DNA from: Sphingobium sp. TCM1
Lineage (GTDB): Bacteria; Pseudomonadota; Alphaproteobacteria; Sphingomonadales; Sphingomonadaceae
Length of the DNA stretch: 64,000 nucleotides
Direction: 5' to 3'
Assembly (NCBI RefSeq): GCF_001650725.1
Contig: NZ_LXVX01000012.1
Span: 124,001 to 188,000, forward strand
Below are positions 9,393-17,768 of this stretch, piece by piece (the stretch's first letter is position 1; the number at the start of each line of letters is the position of its first letter). Made by a program: the position numbers and the translations under genes. The notes under the pieces are model-generated. The model ran no database searches. It was not told where the DNA came from and saw only the letters and a program-made list of their open reading frames with translations.

Positions 9393-10234
9393 GCGGCGGC
9401 CCGCATCCGCTCGAGCGCCTTGCGGTCGAACCATCCGGTCAGGCCGGGGCGCGGGCGGAAGCGGGGCAGCCAGTCCGCATAGAGACTATCCAGACGCGCG
9501 GGGAGGCCGACCGGCCCCTCGCGCGTCATGATGTCCGACACGATCCGGTTCTGGAAGAAGCGGACCGAATAATTGATGAGCCGCTTATACTGCATCGCCC
9601 AGGTCGATGGGCGGGCGAACCTCACCTGCTCCGCCAGAAATCCCGCCCCATCGCAGGCCAGCACCCGGTCATGCTCCCAATGGCTGTCATCCCTGAGGTC
9701 GGTATGCGCCCATGCCGCGATCATCCCGTCATCGCCGATCAGGTCATCGGGCAGCCGCAGCGCGCGCGCGCGGATCGCCGTGACGAAACGGCCCGACAGC
9801 GCATAAAGATCGCCGAACAGGCCGCCCTCGGCGCGCAGCCCCGCGCGATAGGCCTCCACCATCCGCCCGTTCATCGGCATTCCGGCGGCGGCATTGGCGG
9901 CTGGATGGGCGGCCAGGTCGGCTACCAGCGCGTCGATCGAACCCGCTGCAATCTCGGCGTCACCGTCCATGAAGATCACCGCGTCATCATCCCCGGTCAG
10001 CAGGTCGTGGACGCAATGATTCCAGGTGCGTGACTTGCCGCCCTGCGCGATGTCATGGACGATCACGTTCGTGCGTCCGCCCGCCGCAGCCCTGGCCCGC
10101 TCGACCGTGGCGTCTGTAGTGCCGTTCACCAGAACATGAAACAGCGTGCCTGGCCGGTCCAGTGGCAGCGAGGCGAGGCAGCCGGCGATCCGGCGCTCCT
10201 CCTGATGGGCGAAGATGGCGACCGTGACGGTCAT
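9389..10234 (-). CDS. Family 2 glycosyltransferase
   Basis: A 281-residue cytoplasmic GT-A type glycosyltransferase. The N-terminal beta strand (MTVTVAIFAHQEERRIAGCL), the nucleotide-binding region and the metal-binding DxD motif (FMDGDAEI, near residue 100) are present. The start at 10234 lies four bases after the amt stop, and the longer ORF to 10306 overlaps amt. No membrane helix is evident. The acceptor and the donor sugar are unknown; it may act on a lipid or envelope glycan. It follows the Amt-like gene closely and is probably co-transcribed with it. Confidence 0.8.
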   Translation of the reverse strand: MTVTVAIFAHQEERRIAGCLASLPLDRPGTLFHVLVNGTTDATVERARAAAGGRTNVIVHDIAQGGKSRTWNHCVHDLLTGDDDAVIFMDGDAEIAAGSIDALVADLAAHPAANAAAGMPMNGRMVEAYRAGLRAEGGLFGDLYALSGRFVTAIRARALRLPDDLIGDDGMIAAWAHTDLRDDSHWEHDRVLACDGAGFLAEQVRFARPSTWAMQYKRLINYSVRFFQNRIVSDIMTREGPVGLPARLDSLYADWLPRFRPRPGLTGWFDRKALERMRAAA

Positions 10235-10238
10235 CGGA

Positions 10239-11510
10239 TCAACGAAAGTCCCAGCCTTGCTGGCCGTGCTGGGCCGCATCGAGCCCGGCGGCTTCCATCG
10301 GTGCATCGACCCGCATCGGGATGATGATCGACACGATCAGCGCCGCGATCGCGCTCCCCACCATCGCCCACAGCGCCACGATCAGGACACCGATCGCCTG
10401 ATAGATCAGCGCGCTGCTGAAATGGACATCGGCGTCGAAGCCGACGCCGCCGAACAGGGGCAGGGCGAAGACCGGCAACAGCAGGGCGCCGGTAGCGCCG
10501 CCCACCCCGTGGATCAGGAAGATGCCTGCGCCGTCATCGACCCTGCGGCCGACAATGGCTGCGGCGATCCGGCTGGCCAGCGCCGCGATCACGCCGATCA
10601 GCATCGCGCCGCCGGTCCCGACCAGCGCGGCGGAGGCGGCAATGGCGGCGATGCCCGCCAGCGCGCCGGACAGGATGCCGCTCGCGCTGCTGCGCGCCGA
10701 CAGCAGCTGGTCCAGCAAGGCCCAGGTCAGCGCCGCCGCGCAGGCGGCGAGATGATGGTTGAGCAGGGCGGTCGCGGCGTCGTCGGTCGCGCCCAGCGCC
10801 CATCCGCCGACAAGTCCAGACAGGCCGATCCAGACCAGCGCGCTACCCGCCATGCTCAGCACCATGCTATGGCCTCCGCCGGACGGCTCCCGCCGCGGGC
10901 CGACGATCAGGGCAAGCGCCAGCACGGAAAAGCCGGCGACCATATGGACGACCAGCCCGCCAGCGAAATCCATGACGCCCAGCCCCGCCAGCCAGCCGCC
11001 GGCCCAGACTGCATGGGCGACCGGCACATAGACCAGCAACAGCCACAGCAGCGTGAAGGGCAAGAACCAGCCGATCCGCGTCCGCTCCGCCACCCCGCCG
11101 ACCAGCAGGCAGGCGGCGACCAACGCCGCGGCCAGCTGGAACAGGACGAAGGCCGATTCCGGCACCGTCAGACCGTCGCGCAACTGGCCCAGATTGGCGA
11201 GGAGGAGATTGCCTCCGCCGCCCAGCCATTCGCTGCCCGGCGCATAGACCAGGCTGTAGCCGGCAATCGCCCAGCCGATCGAGGCGACGGCCGCCACCCC
11301 GGCGCCCTGCGCCATGACGGACAGGGCGTTGCGGACATTCACTTGTCCGGCGTGACGCAGCATCAGGCCGGGCAGCGCAGCCGCGAACATTAGCAGCGCA
11401 CAGAGCATCATCCAGGCCGTATCCCCGCTGTCGGCCACAGCGACCTGCGCGCGCGCCGCGTCCGGCGCCACCAGCAGGAAAATCAGGGAGAGGGCGGCAT
11501 AAGGGCGCAT
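10239..11510 (-). CDS. Ammonium transporter (Amt)-like protein with altered gate residues
   Basis: A 423-residue protein with a signal peptide (cleavage near ARAQ, residue 22) and eleven hydrophobic segments of the Amt fold. The recruiting Asp (D181 in MDFAGG), Trp169 (AVWAGG) and both pore histidines (H189, H334) are kept. The two Phe-gate residues are not: the position of E. coli AmtB F107 is Ala128 (FQLAA) and that of F215 is Leu233, while S219 corresponds to Trp237 (GLVGGW). The first codon could also be TTG at 11513. No glnK lies beside it, which is unusual for amtB. It could be a transporter with changed selectivity or a sensor-like paralogue. Confidence 0.85.
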   Translation of the reverse strand: MRPYAALSLIFLLVAPDAARAQVAVADSGDTAWMMLCALLMFAAALPGLMLRHAGQVNVRNALSVMAQGAGVAAVASIGWAIAGYSLVYAPGSEWLGGGGNLLLANLGQLRDGLTVPESAFVLFQLAAALVAACLLVGGVAERTRIGWFLPFTLLWLLLVYVPVAHAVWAGGWLAGLGVMDFAGGLVVHMVAGFSVLALALIVGPRREPSGGGHSMVLSMAGSALVWIGLSGLVGGWALGATDDAATALLNHHLAACAAALTWALLDQLLSARSSASGILSGALAGIAAIAASAALVGTGGAMLIGVIAALASRIAAAIVGRRVDDGAGIFLIHGVGGATGALLLPVFALPLFGGVGFDADVHFSSALIYQAIGVLIVALWAMVGSAIAALIVSIIIPMRVDAPMEAAGLDAAQHGQQGWDFR

Positions 11511-11940
11511 CAAATGGTCCGTCGGGTCGAGAGGCGTCCGCTTCTAGCCGCATCAGGGTGAAGAATTTGATAAGGATGCCGCCGGCCCCACCTCAAGCCA
11601 TTTGGTGATATTCAGTCACGAAATAGCATATATGATGCGTTCAATTCACGAAAGTTGCCACTTTCGCGCAACTGTCTATTTCGTTGTAGCCGGGGCCGCG
11701 ATGCCCGCCTTTCACAAGTTTCTCCCTGGGTCAAAGCTGGTCCGTCGGTCTCGTCGTAGCCGGTCGTTGGGCACGGTCGGGCGGTGTTCCGAAATTGCGG
11801 CACGCCGCAGGATGTTGAGAGAAAATCGGCCGGGCAATGGTCGAGCCAACGATATGGTTCGCAATCGCCTCACTTGCGTTGTACGGCCAGCGCAACATGA
11901 CCTATGGTGCGGTAATGATCGGTTTGCAGCTGAGTTCAAT
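11511..11940. promoter_or_regulatory. 430-bp intergenic region with direct repeats and a short hairpin
   Basis: No gene is supported here. TCACGAAA occurs twice in the same orientation at 11616-11623 and 11646-11653, exactly 30 bp apart, and the second copy runs into a perfect inverted repeat CGAAAGT-TGCC-ACTTTCG at 11649-11666. The AT-rich stretch around 11620-11650 could hold a promoter. It separates the minus-strand amt gene from the plus-strand LOV regulator and may control either. Confidence 0.4.
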
Positions 11941-12534
11941 ATGTCCTTGTCGGACCTGATCGCCACAAGTCCGATAGCGGCCCTGATCTGTGATCCGCGA
12001 CAGGCTGATGTTCCGATCGTGGCCTGCAATGCCGCGTTCGAAGCGCTGACGGGCTATGCATCTGACGAAGTGGTGGGGCGCAATTGCCGGTTCTTGACCG
12101 GGACCGGGACAGAACCTTGGCTGACCGAAAGCCTGCGGACGGCGATCCGCAACCGCCGCCCCATCCTGGTCGAAATCCTCAATTACAAGAAGGACGGTAC
12201 GCCGTTTCGGAATGCCGTGCTGGTGGCGCCGATTTTCGACGAAACCGGAACATTACTATATTATCTCGGGTCTCTCATGGAGATCAGGGAAACGGTCGGT
12301 GACGCATCCGACGCTGCCAGGCGGTCGGATGCGTATATGCGTGTCTCCGCGCTGACGAGACGTCAGCGCGAGGTTCTGATCCAGATGGCGGCGGGGCAAC
12401 TGAATAAGCAGATCGCCCATGCGCTGAACCTGTCGGAGCGCACCGTGAAAATGCACAAGGCCGCCTTGCTCAAGGCATTGGACGTATCGACGCCGGCGGA
12501 CGCCATTCGACTGGCGGTTGAGGCCGGCTATTGA
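11941..12534 (+). CDS. Blue-light LOV-HTH transcription factor (EL222-like)
   Basis: A 197-residue one-component photoreceptor. The LOV domain (residues ~5-110) has the flavin-adduct motif GRNCRFLTG with the photoactive Cys, followed by a stretch nearly identical to EL222 of Erythrobacter litoralis (EILNYKKDGTPFRNAVLVAP). After a linker comes a LuxR-type HTH (LTRRQREVL... NLSERTVKMHKAALLKAL). In EL222 light releases the HTH from the LOV domain, allowing dimerisation and DNA binding. The start at 11941 gives a protein aligned with the EL222 LOV start; the frame is open back to 11602, so a longer form from an upstream ATG (e.g. 11854) is possible. The ribosome site at 11941 is weak. Confidence 0.92.
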   Translation: MSLSDLIATSPIAALICDPRQADVPIVACNAAFEALTGYASDEVVGRNCRFLTGTGTEPWLTESLRTAIRNRRPILVEILNYKKDGTPFRNAVLVAPIFDETGTLLYYLGSLMEIRETVGDASDAARRSDAYMRVSALTRRQREVLIQMAAGQLNKQIAHALNLSERTVKMHKAALLKALDVSTPADAIRLAVEAGY

Positions 12535-12632
12535 CGGCCTGCGCCGGACGAATTGGCGGGCATTTTGCTGTCTTGCAACCCCTGTGCCGTTGCTACCCTG
12601 AACTGATTGCTTGGGCATTGAATGAGTAGCCC

Positions 12633-12671
12633 CTAGATTACATCGAGATGTTCTACAACCCGGTGCACAAG
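12633..12671 (+). pseudogene. IS3-family transposase (OrfB) C-terminal remnant
   Basis: About a dozen codons read LDYIEMFYNPVH, the conserved C-terminal signature of IS3-family integrase-type transposases (IEMFYNP). An in-frame stop lies just upstream at 12627-12629, and no DDE domain or IR is left. It fuses in frame with an IS5-type fragment about 20 bases later. Confidence 0.65.
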
Positions 12672-12689
12672 TCTGGCAAGGCACAGTGG

Positions 12690-12935
12690 AGGCTGGCCAA
12701 TCGGTGCTATGACGCCGAATGGTTCAGGGACGCCGTTGAAAAGAAGATCATCAACCTTGCGTTCCAGACCGCAAATCCCGCTCCATGCCCGTCCAATACG
12801 AGGCGCACCGATACAAGCATCGCAACCGCATCGAGATTATGCTCGGCCGCCTCTACGACTGACGTCCGCGTCGCAATCCGCTACGATCGGAGTGGGACCG
12901 TCTTCTTCTCCGCCCTTGCGGACGGCGCCCCCCTC
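12690..12935 (+). pseudogene. IS5-family transposase C-terminal remnant, frameshifted
   Basis: Pieces of an IS5-type DDE transposase C-terminus are spread over two frames. Frame 0 gives RCYDAEWFRDAVEKK; from about 12785 another frame gives VQYEAHRYKHRNRIEIMLGRLYD and stops at 12860; frame 0 resumes with VRVAIRYDRSGTVFFSAL. In intact IS5 elements these are contiguous (GYDADWFRDAL...RRNRIENMFGRLKDWRR...YDRC...FFSA). At least two frameshifts are therefore present. The N-terminal half and inverted repeats were not found. It marks old mobile-element activity at the edge of the catabolic region. Confidence 0.75.
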
Positions 12936-12990
12936 TCTTCTGGCTGTGATCAGCGAGTTCTGAGCCTTGAACGCGCGTCCTGCATCTCAT

Positions 12991-13971
12991 TCAATGCAGC
13001 GCGCTCGAGTCACCAGCATCGGAATTGAGCCGGGTCGGCATGGCCCGACCGTCGATCGCGGCAAAAATGTTCGCCTTCGCCGTTCGGAACAAAGCCTGTA
13101 GATTTTCCTGGGTATGGGAGATCTCGTGACCGGTCAGGATCGCCTTGGGGTGATCGCGCAGCGGACTGGCCATTGGCAAGGGTTCGAATTCGAAGACGTC
13201 CAGTGCGATGCCTCCCAGATGCGCCACCACCTCCGGATCAGAGAGCGCGGCTTCGTCGATCACCGCGCCCCGCGACAGGTTGATGAGGATCGCCCCCTTC
13301 TTCATTGCCATGAATTGCGCTTTGGAAAGCATGTAATGCGTGTCGCTCGTCAGCGGCAGGAGCGGCAGAACGATATCGCTGCGCTGAAGCAGGGTGGCCA
13401 GATCGCAATGGTTGATATTTTGCTGATTCGTCGCGTTGGCGGTACGGGTGCACAGTAGGATATCGGCGCCCCATCCCGCGAGGCGCTGGACCAGCGCACG
13501 CGCGATGTTGCCGAAACCTATGATGCCGATCGTCTTGCCCTTCAGCATCCTGGCCGTGGGCGGACCGGCGCGCGCCACGCCCTGTCGTAACCGATCCTCG
13601 ACCGCCCGGATCTGGTAGAGCGACATCAGCATGAAAAGAAAGGCCGCCTCTGCGACGCTTTCAAAATTTTCCGTTACATGCCCATTGGCCACGCTGATGC
13701 CCCGTGCCGTCGCTTCCGCGACATCGACGCCCTCAAATCCGAGCGACGGAATGACGACAGCCTTCAATCGTGGCGCGCGCGCCATGTCCTGAGCGGTGCA
13801 GGGAACGGCAAAGGCGACCAGAATGTCCACGGCTTCCCAGCCCGCACATTCGGAAGGTGATCCGATATCGTAAAGGCTTCGGACATGCGCTGCCTGATCC
13901 GGGATCGCACCCGCCAGTTGCTCAAGAAACGGTTTAGCACTTCCGGGGCCAACGAAAAGAATATTGTGCAT
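12991..13971 (-). CDS. D-isomer specific 2-hydroxyacid dehydrogenase
   Basis: A 326-residue NAD(P)-dependent dehydrogenase that interconverts a 2-hydroxyacid and 2-oxoacid. The Rossmann motif is GIIGFGNIA (the third Gly is Ala), and the catalytic set is Arg in NLSRGAVID, Glu in DVFEFEPLP and His in TGHEISHT. The start at 13971 (MHNILFVGPG) fits the family N-terminus and has a GGGGAC element upstream; the frame continues to ATG 14046, giving 25 more residues that look unlike the family. It stands alone, divergent from the SDR-thiolase operon. The substrate is unknown (glyoxylate, hydroxypyruvate or a branched 2-oxoacid). Confidence 0.85.
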   Translation of the reverse strand: MHNILFVGPGSAKPFLEQLAGAIPDQAAHVRSLYDIGSPSECAGWEAVDILVAFAVPCTAQDMARAPRLKAVVIPSLGFEGVDVAEATARGISVANGHVTENFESVAEAAFLFMLMSLYQIRAVEDRLRQGVARAGPPTARMLKGKTIGIIGFGNIARALVQRLAGWGADILLCTRTANATNQQNINHCDLATLLQRSDIVLPLLPLTSDTHYMLSKAQFMAMKKGAILINLSRGAVIDEAALSDPEVVAHLGGIALDVFEFEPLPMASPLRDHPKAILTGHEISHTQENLQALFRTAKANIFAAIDGRAMPTRLNSDAGDSSALH

Positions 13972-14184
13972 GATTAATGCGTCCCCATATCTGCTTGCGA
14001 CCATGTTCGGGATCGACCCGAAATAGTCGATGACCGTGGGTGCCATTAATCAGCGCGAGGTGACAAATTGCGCTGTCCCGAATTTGTCCTCAAGAGTCAT
14101 ATCCTGTCACTCATCGCCGTTCGCTTGCCGTGGCGGCCGTGCCAAGCATCGCGCCAACATATCGGTCAGAATGGGACGGTGAGG

Positions 14185-14967
14185 ATGTTGATAGACGGAC
14201 AGGGCGCGGCAGTGGTGACCGGCGGTGCTTCGGGGCTGGGTGAAGCGACGGCCAGGGCATTGGCCTCGGCCGGTGCGCGGGTCGCGATCTTCGACATGAA
14301 TGAGACGGTTGGCGAGGCGGTAGCCAAGGACATCGGCGGCCTGTTCTGCAAGGTCGACGTGACGTCCGACGAGCAGGTCGATGCAGGCTTTGCCAAGGCC
14401 CGCGCCGCCCATGGGCAGGAACGCATCCTCGTCAACTGCGCGGGCATAGCGAACGGCATCAAGACTGCGTCGCGCAACAAGGCGGACGGCAGCACGGCGC
14501 GCTTCCCGATGAAGGATTTCGAACGGGTCGTGCAGATCAACCTGATGGGCACGTTCCGCTGCATCGCCGCTGCCACGCAGGGGATGCTCGATCTGGACCC
14601 GCTGGCCGATGGCGAGCGGGGAGCGATCATCTGCACTGCCAGCGTCGCGGCGCAGGATGGCCAGATGGGGCAGGCGGCTTATTCGGCGTCCAAAGCTGGC
14701 GTGCTGGGCATGACGTTGCCGATCGCGCGCGATCTGATGGGGGAGGGCATTCGCATCAACACCATCCTGCCCGGCCTTTTCCTGACCCCGATGATGCGCG
14801 GCCTGCCGGAAAATGTGCAGGTCGCCCTGGGGGCTTCGGTGCCCTTCCCCAAGCGTCTTGGCGCGCCGGAGGAATATGCGGCGCTGGCGCTGCACATGAT
14901 CGGCAACAGCTATCTGAACGGCGAGTCCGTCCGTCTCGACGGCGCGATCCGTCTCGCTCCTCGCTGA
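14185..14967 (+). CDS. SDR, HSD10/3-hydroxyacyl-CoA dehydrogenase-like
   Basis: A 260-residue classical short-chain dehydrogenase. It has the cofactor motif [10 protein letters not shown], the NCAG strand motif, Ser in [10 protein letters not shown] and the YSASK catalytic Tyr-Lys. The insert and the C-terminal [13 protein letters not shown] match type-10 17-beta-hydroxysteroid dehydrogenase/2-methyl-3-hydroxyacyl-CoA dehydrogenases. Followed 13 bases later by a thiolase and then a hydratase, it probably supplies the 3-hydroxyacyl-CoA dehydrogenase step of a beta-oxidation spiral, possibly for 2-methyl-branched acyl-CoA. The start is uncertain: GTG 14179 has GGGA at a better distance. Confidence 0.85.
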   Translation: MLIDGQGAAVVTGGASGLGEATARALASAGARVAIFDMNETVGEAVAKDIGGLFCKVDVTSDEQVDAGFAKARAAHGQERILVNCAGIANGIKTASRNKADGSTARFPMKDFERVVQINLMGTFRCIAAATQGMLDLDPLADGERGAIICTASVAAQDGQMGQAAYSASKAGVLGMTLPIARDLMGEGIRINTILPGLFLTPMMRGLPENVQVALGASVPFPKRLGAPEEYAALALHMIGNSYLNGESVRLDGAIRLAPR

Positions 14968-14980
14968 ACAGGGAACGATC

Positions 14981-16186
14981 ATGTCCGACGTCTATATTTA
15001 CGATGCCGTCCGCACGCCCCGCGGCAAGGGACGGCCCGACGGTTCTCTTCATGAGATCACCGCGCTGTCGCTAGCGGCCCAGATGTTGCAGGCGATCCGG
15101 GACCGCAATGGCTTGGATACGGCGCTGGTCGATGATGTCATTCTGGGCTGCGTCATGCCGGTCGGCGAACAGGGCAGCGACATCGCCCGTATCGCCGCCC
15201 TTGTCGCGGGATACGACCAGCGCGTGCCCGGTGTGCAGGTCAACCGCTTCTGCGCATCGGGGCTGGAGGCGTGCAACATGGCGGCGGCAAAGGTCGCGCT
15301 GGGTGAAGCGCGCTTTGCGATCGCGGGCGGCGTGGAATCCATGTCGCGGGTGGCGCTGGCGGCCGATGGCGGCGCGATGATGGTCGATCCGGTCTTTGCC
15401 TTCGACCATTATTATGCGCCGCAGGGCATCGGCGCGGACATGATCGCCACCATCCATGGTTTCGGGCGGGAGGATGTCGATGCCTACGCCGTCGAAAGCC
15501 AGCGGCGCGCGGCGCTGGCATGGCAGGAGGGCCGCTTTGCCCGGTCGATCGTGCCGGTGCTCGATCAGGCGGGGATCGTCATCCTCGACCATGACGAACA
15601 TATGCGCCCGCAGACGGATATGGACTCGCTCGCCAGGCTGAAGCCCGCCTTCGTGAAGATGGGGGAATCGGGCTATGACGCGGTGGCGCAGGCGCGCTAT
15701 CCCGATATGGGGCCGATCAGCCATGTCCATCATGGCGGCAATTCGTCCGGTATCGTCGACGGCGCGTCGGCGGTGCTGATCGGGTCAAAGGAAGCGGGCG
15801 AAGCGGCGGGGCTGAAGCCACGGGCGAAAATCCTTGGGACGGCTTCGATCGGGTCTGATCCGACGATCATGCTGACCGGCCCGGAGTTCGTGACGCGCAA
15901 GCTGCTCGATCGTCTGGGCATGCAGCGCGATGACATTGACCTGTATGAATTGAACGAAGCCTTTGCAGCGGTGGTCCTGCGCTACATTCAGGCGCTGGAG
16001 ATCGATCCGGCGAAGATCAACGTCAATGGCGGGTCGATCGCCATGGGGCATCCGCTGGGCGCGACTGGGGGCATGATATTGGGAACGATGGTGGATGAGC
16101 TGGAGCGGTCGGGCAAGGCGACGGCGCTGATCAACCTCTGCGTCGGGGCGGGAATGGGCACCGCCACCGTCATCGAACGCGTCTGA
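14981..16186 (+). CDS. Acetyl-CoA C-acyltransferase (thiolase)
   Basis: A 401-residue degradative thiolase that cleaves 3-ketoacyl-CoA with CoA. The acylated Cys lies in [10 protein letters not shown] (near residue 90), the GHPLGATGG motif carries the catalytic His, and the second Cys is in [11 protein letters not shown]. The length is standard. It follows the SDR by 13 bases and precedes the hydratase by 15, so the three form one beta-oxidation operon. Chain-length preference cannot be inferred. Confidence 0.95.
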   Translation: MSDVYIYDAVRTPRGKGRPDGSLHEITALSLAAQMLQAIRDRNGLDTALVDDVILGCVMPVGEQGSDIARIAALVAGYDQRVPGVQVNRFCASGLEACNMAAAKVALGEARFAIAGGVESMSRVALAADGGAMMVDPVFAFDHYYAPQGIGADMIATIHGFGREDVDAYAVESQRRAALAWQEGRFARSIVPVLDQAGIVILDHDEHMRPQTDMDSLARLKPAFVKMGESGYDAVAQARYPDMGPISHVHHGGNSSGIVDGASAVLIGSKEAGEAAGLKPRAKILGTASIGSDPTIMLTGPEFVTRKLLDRLGMQRDDIDLYELNEAFAAVVLRYIQALEIDPAKINVNGGSIAMGHPLGATGGMILGTMVDELERSGKATALINLCVGAGMGTATVIERV

Positions 16187-16201
16187 GGGGAGGCAAGAGA
16201 C

Positions 16202-17128
16202 ATGGAAAATTTCACCCTGGATGTCGGTGCAGACGGTATCGCCATCGTCACCTTCGACATGCCCGGCCGGTCGATGAACACGATCAGCCATGCCGTGCAG
16301 CATGATCTGGGCGTGCTGGCCGACACCATTCGTCGGGATGAACGGATCGTCGGCGCCATTCTACACTCTGGCAAGGACGGTAACTTTTGCGCGGGCGCGC
16401 ACTTGCATGAGCTGCAAGCCGATATCGAGCGGTGGAGGGCAGCGAACACGCAAGAGGAATTACGGACTGCGCTTATGCAGGCCAGCCATTTCAGCAACCG
16501 CATTCGTGACCTTGAGACGGTAGGAAAGCCTCTCGTCGCGGTGATCGCTGGCGCAGCGCTCGGCGGTGGCCTCGAACTGGCCCTGGGTTGCCACTACCGG
16601 ATTGCGGTGGACGAGGAAGGGCTGCGCTTGGGCCTGCCGGAAGCTTCGCTGGGCCTGATGCCCGGTGCCGGGGGCACCCAGCGGCTTATGCGATTGGCGG
16701 GCTTGAATGCTTCGCTTCCCTACGTCCTCGACGGCAAGCCGATCCACGTGGGCGACGCGCTTGCTTTAGGGATCATCCATACAAGAGCGAGCCGTGAACA
16801 AGCCTTCGATCGGGCACGCCAATGGATAGCTGAGGGTGGACAATCCATCGCGCCATGGGACGAGAAGGGCTTTAAGCTGCCGGGCGGCGGCCCGCACACG
16901 GCGACCGGCTACGCAGTGTTCGGCCCGTCGATTGCTGCGCGGCGGGGCTCGGAATGCGGTAATGACGCGGACGGGAATATATTGAAGGCACTCTATGAAG
17001 GTGCGCAGGTTCCCATTGACGCCGGGTTGCGGATCGAGAGCCGCTATTTCTTCAACACATTGCGAACAGATGCTGCCGCTGAAAAGGTCGCGGCGTTCTT
17101 GAATCGCAGGAAGTTGTCGGCAGGATGA
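16202..17128 (+). CDS. Enoyl-CoA hydratase domain with FadJ-like linker, lacking the dehydrogenase half
   Basis: A 308-residue protein equal to the N-terminal hydratase/isomerase half of FadB/FadJ-type multifunctional enzymes. The oxyanion loop GAALGGGLELALG and both acidic residues (LGGGLE and LPEASLGLMPGAGGTQ) are kept. Residues ~215-290 match the linker that normally leads into the 3-hydroxyacyl-CoA dehydrogenase domain (PWDEKGFKLPGGG; YEGAQVPIDAGLRIESRYF), but the protein stops there. The missing activity may come from the adjacent SDR. The stop overlaps the next (broken) ferredoxin start by four bases. It may be a stable short form or a deletion product. Confidence 0.85.
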   Translation: MENFTLDVGADGIAIVTFDMPGRSMNTISHAVQHDLGVLADTIRRDERIVGAILHSGKDGNFCAGAHLHELQADIERWRAANTQEELRTALMQASHFSNRIRDLETVGKPLVAVIAGAALGGGLELALGCHYRIAVDEEGLRLGLPEASLGLMPGAGGTQRLMRLAGLNASLPYVLDGKPIHVGDALALGIIHTRASREQAFDRARQWIAEGGQSIAPWDEKGFKLPGGGPHTATGYAVFGPSIAARRGSECGNDADGNILKALYEGAQVPIDAGLRIESRYFFNTLRTDAAAEKVAAFLNRRKLSAG

Positions 17129-17446
17129 GCGGAGTCACGATAACCTTGCGCGATGGTGAGGTGCATGAAATCGCCGTCACGCCCGGCATGAATCTGATGG
17201 AGATGATCAGGAATGCCGGGCTGGACGAGATGCTGGCCCCCTTTGCGGAGGATGCTGCTCCTGCGCGACCTGTCACGTCTGTGTCTCTCCTGAAAATGGC
17301 GGTCGGTTCGAGGCAATGAGCGAAGATGAGAACGATCTTCTCGACAGCAGCGATCACCGCACGGAACATTCGCGTCTCGCGTGCCAGCTTATGGTCGATG
17401 ACATCAGTGAGGCGCTGAATATCGTCATTGCGTCTGAGGACTGTTT
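17125..17446 (+). pseudogene. Putidaredoxin-like [2Fe-2S] ferredoxin, frameshifted and without its own stop
   Basis: Frame 1 gives [21 protein letters not shown] and LDEMLAP, the start of an adrenodoxin/putidaredoxin-type ferredoxin. The iron-sulphur loop then continues in another frame from 17244 ([12 protein letters not shown], later LACQL and a terminal IASED). Aligned with putidaredoxin, the junction CCCTTTGCGG contains two extra bases (or lacks one). The second frame has no stop at the expected end but runs into the opposite-strand SMR gene, as if cut by a rearrangement. As written it cannot make an intact cluster-binding protein. A sequencing error at the short T run would restore the cluster but not the terminus. 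Confidence 0.82.
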
Positions 17447-17447
17447 C

Positions 17448-17768
17448 TCAGGCACCAGGAGCGCGCATCAACAGGATGCCTGTCAGGATCAGGACCAGCC
17501 CGGCAAGTTGCCGGGCGGTCAGCGCCTGTTTGAAGACGAGCCAGCCGATAAGCGCTAGCAGCATGATCCCCGCACCGGACCACACCGCATAGGCTGGACC
17601 TAGCGCCACCGTGCGCAAGGCTACGGACAGGCAGTAGAACGCCAGCACATAGCCCGCGACTGCCAGAATATTTGGGCCCACGCGGGTAAAGCCGGCGCTG
17701 GCATTGAGGGCTGAAGTGGCGATGACCTCGGCAATGATGGCGAGTGTAAGCCAGAGCCAGCCGGTCAT
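17448..17768 (-). CDS. Small multidrug resistance (SMR) family transporter
   Basis: A 106-residue four-helix membrane protein of the EmrE/SugE type. The essential membrane Glu is in [13 protein letters not shown] (near residue 13) and the YAVWSGAG motif of helix 3 is present. It works as an H+-coupled antiporter for cations or guanidinium-type compounds. The start overlaps the stop of the upstream MFS gene (ATGA, 17765-17768), so both are translated together; the long ORF extending to 18800 is a shadow. It ends two bases from the ferredoxin remnant. Confidence 0.92.
   Translation of the reverse strand: MTGWLWLTLAIIAEVIATSALNASAGFTRVGPNILAVAGYVLAFYCLSVALRTVALGPAYAVWSGAGIMLLALIGWLVFKQALTARQLAGLVLILTGILLMRAPGA

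Noticed and set aside
7989..9434. A 481-codon minus-strand frame opposite the MHS-type MFS gene
   Set aside because: Low-complexity Arg/Asp/His/Gln composition; it also crosses into the glycosyltransferase gene in the wrong frame.
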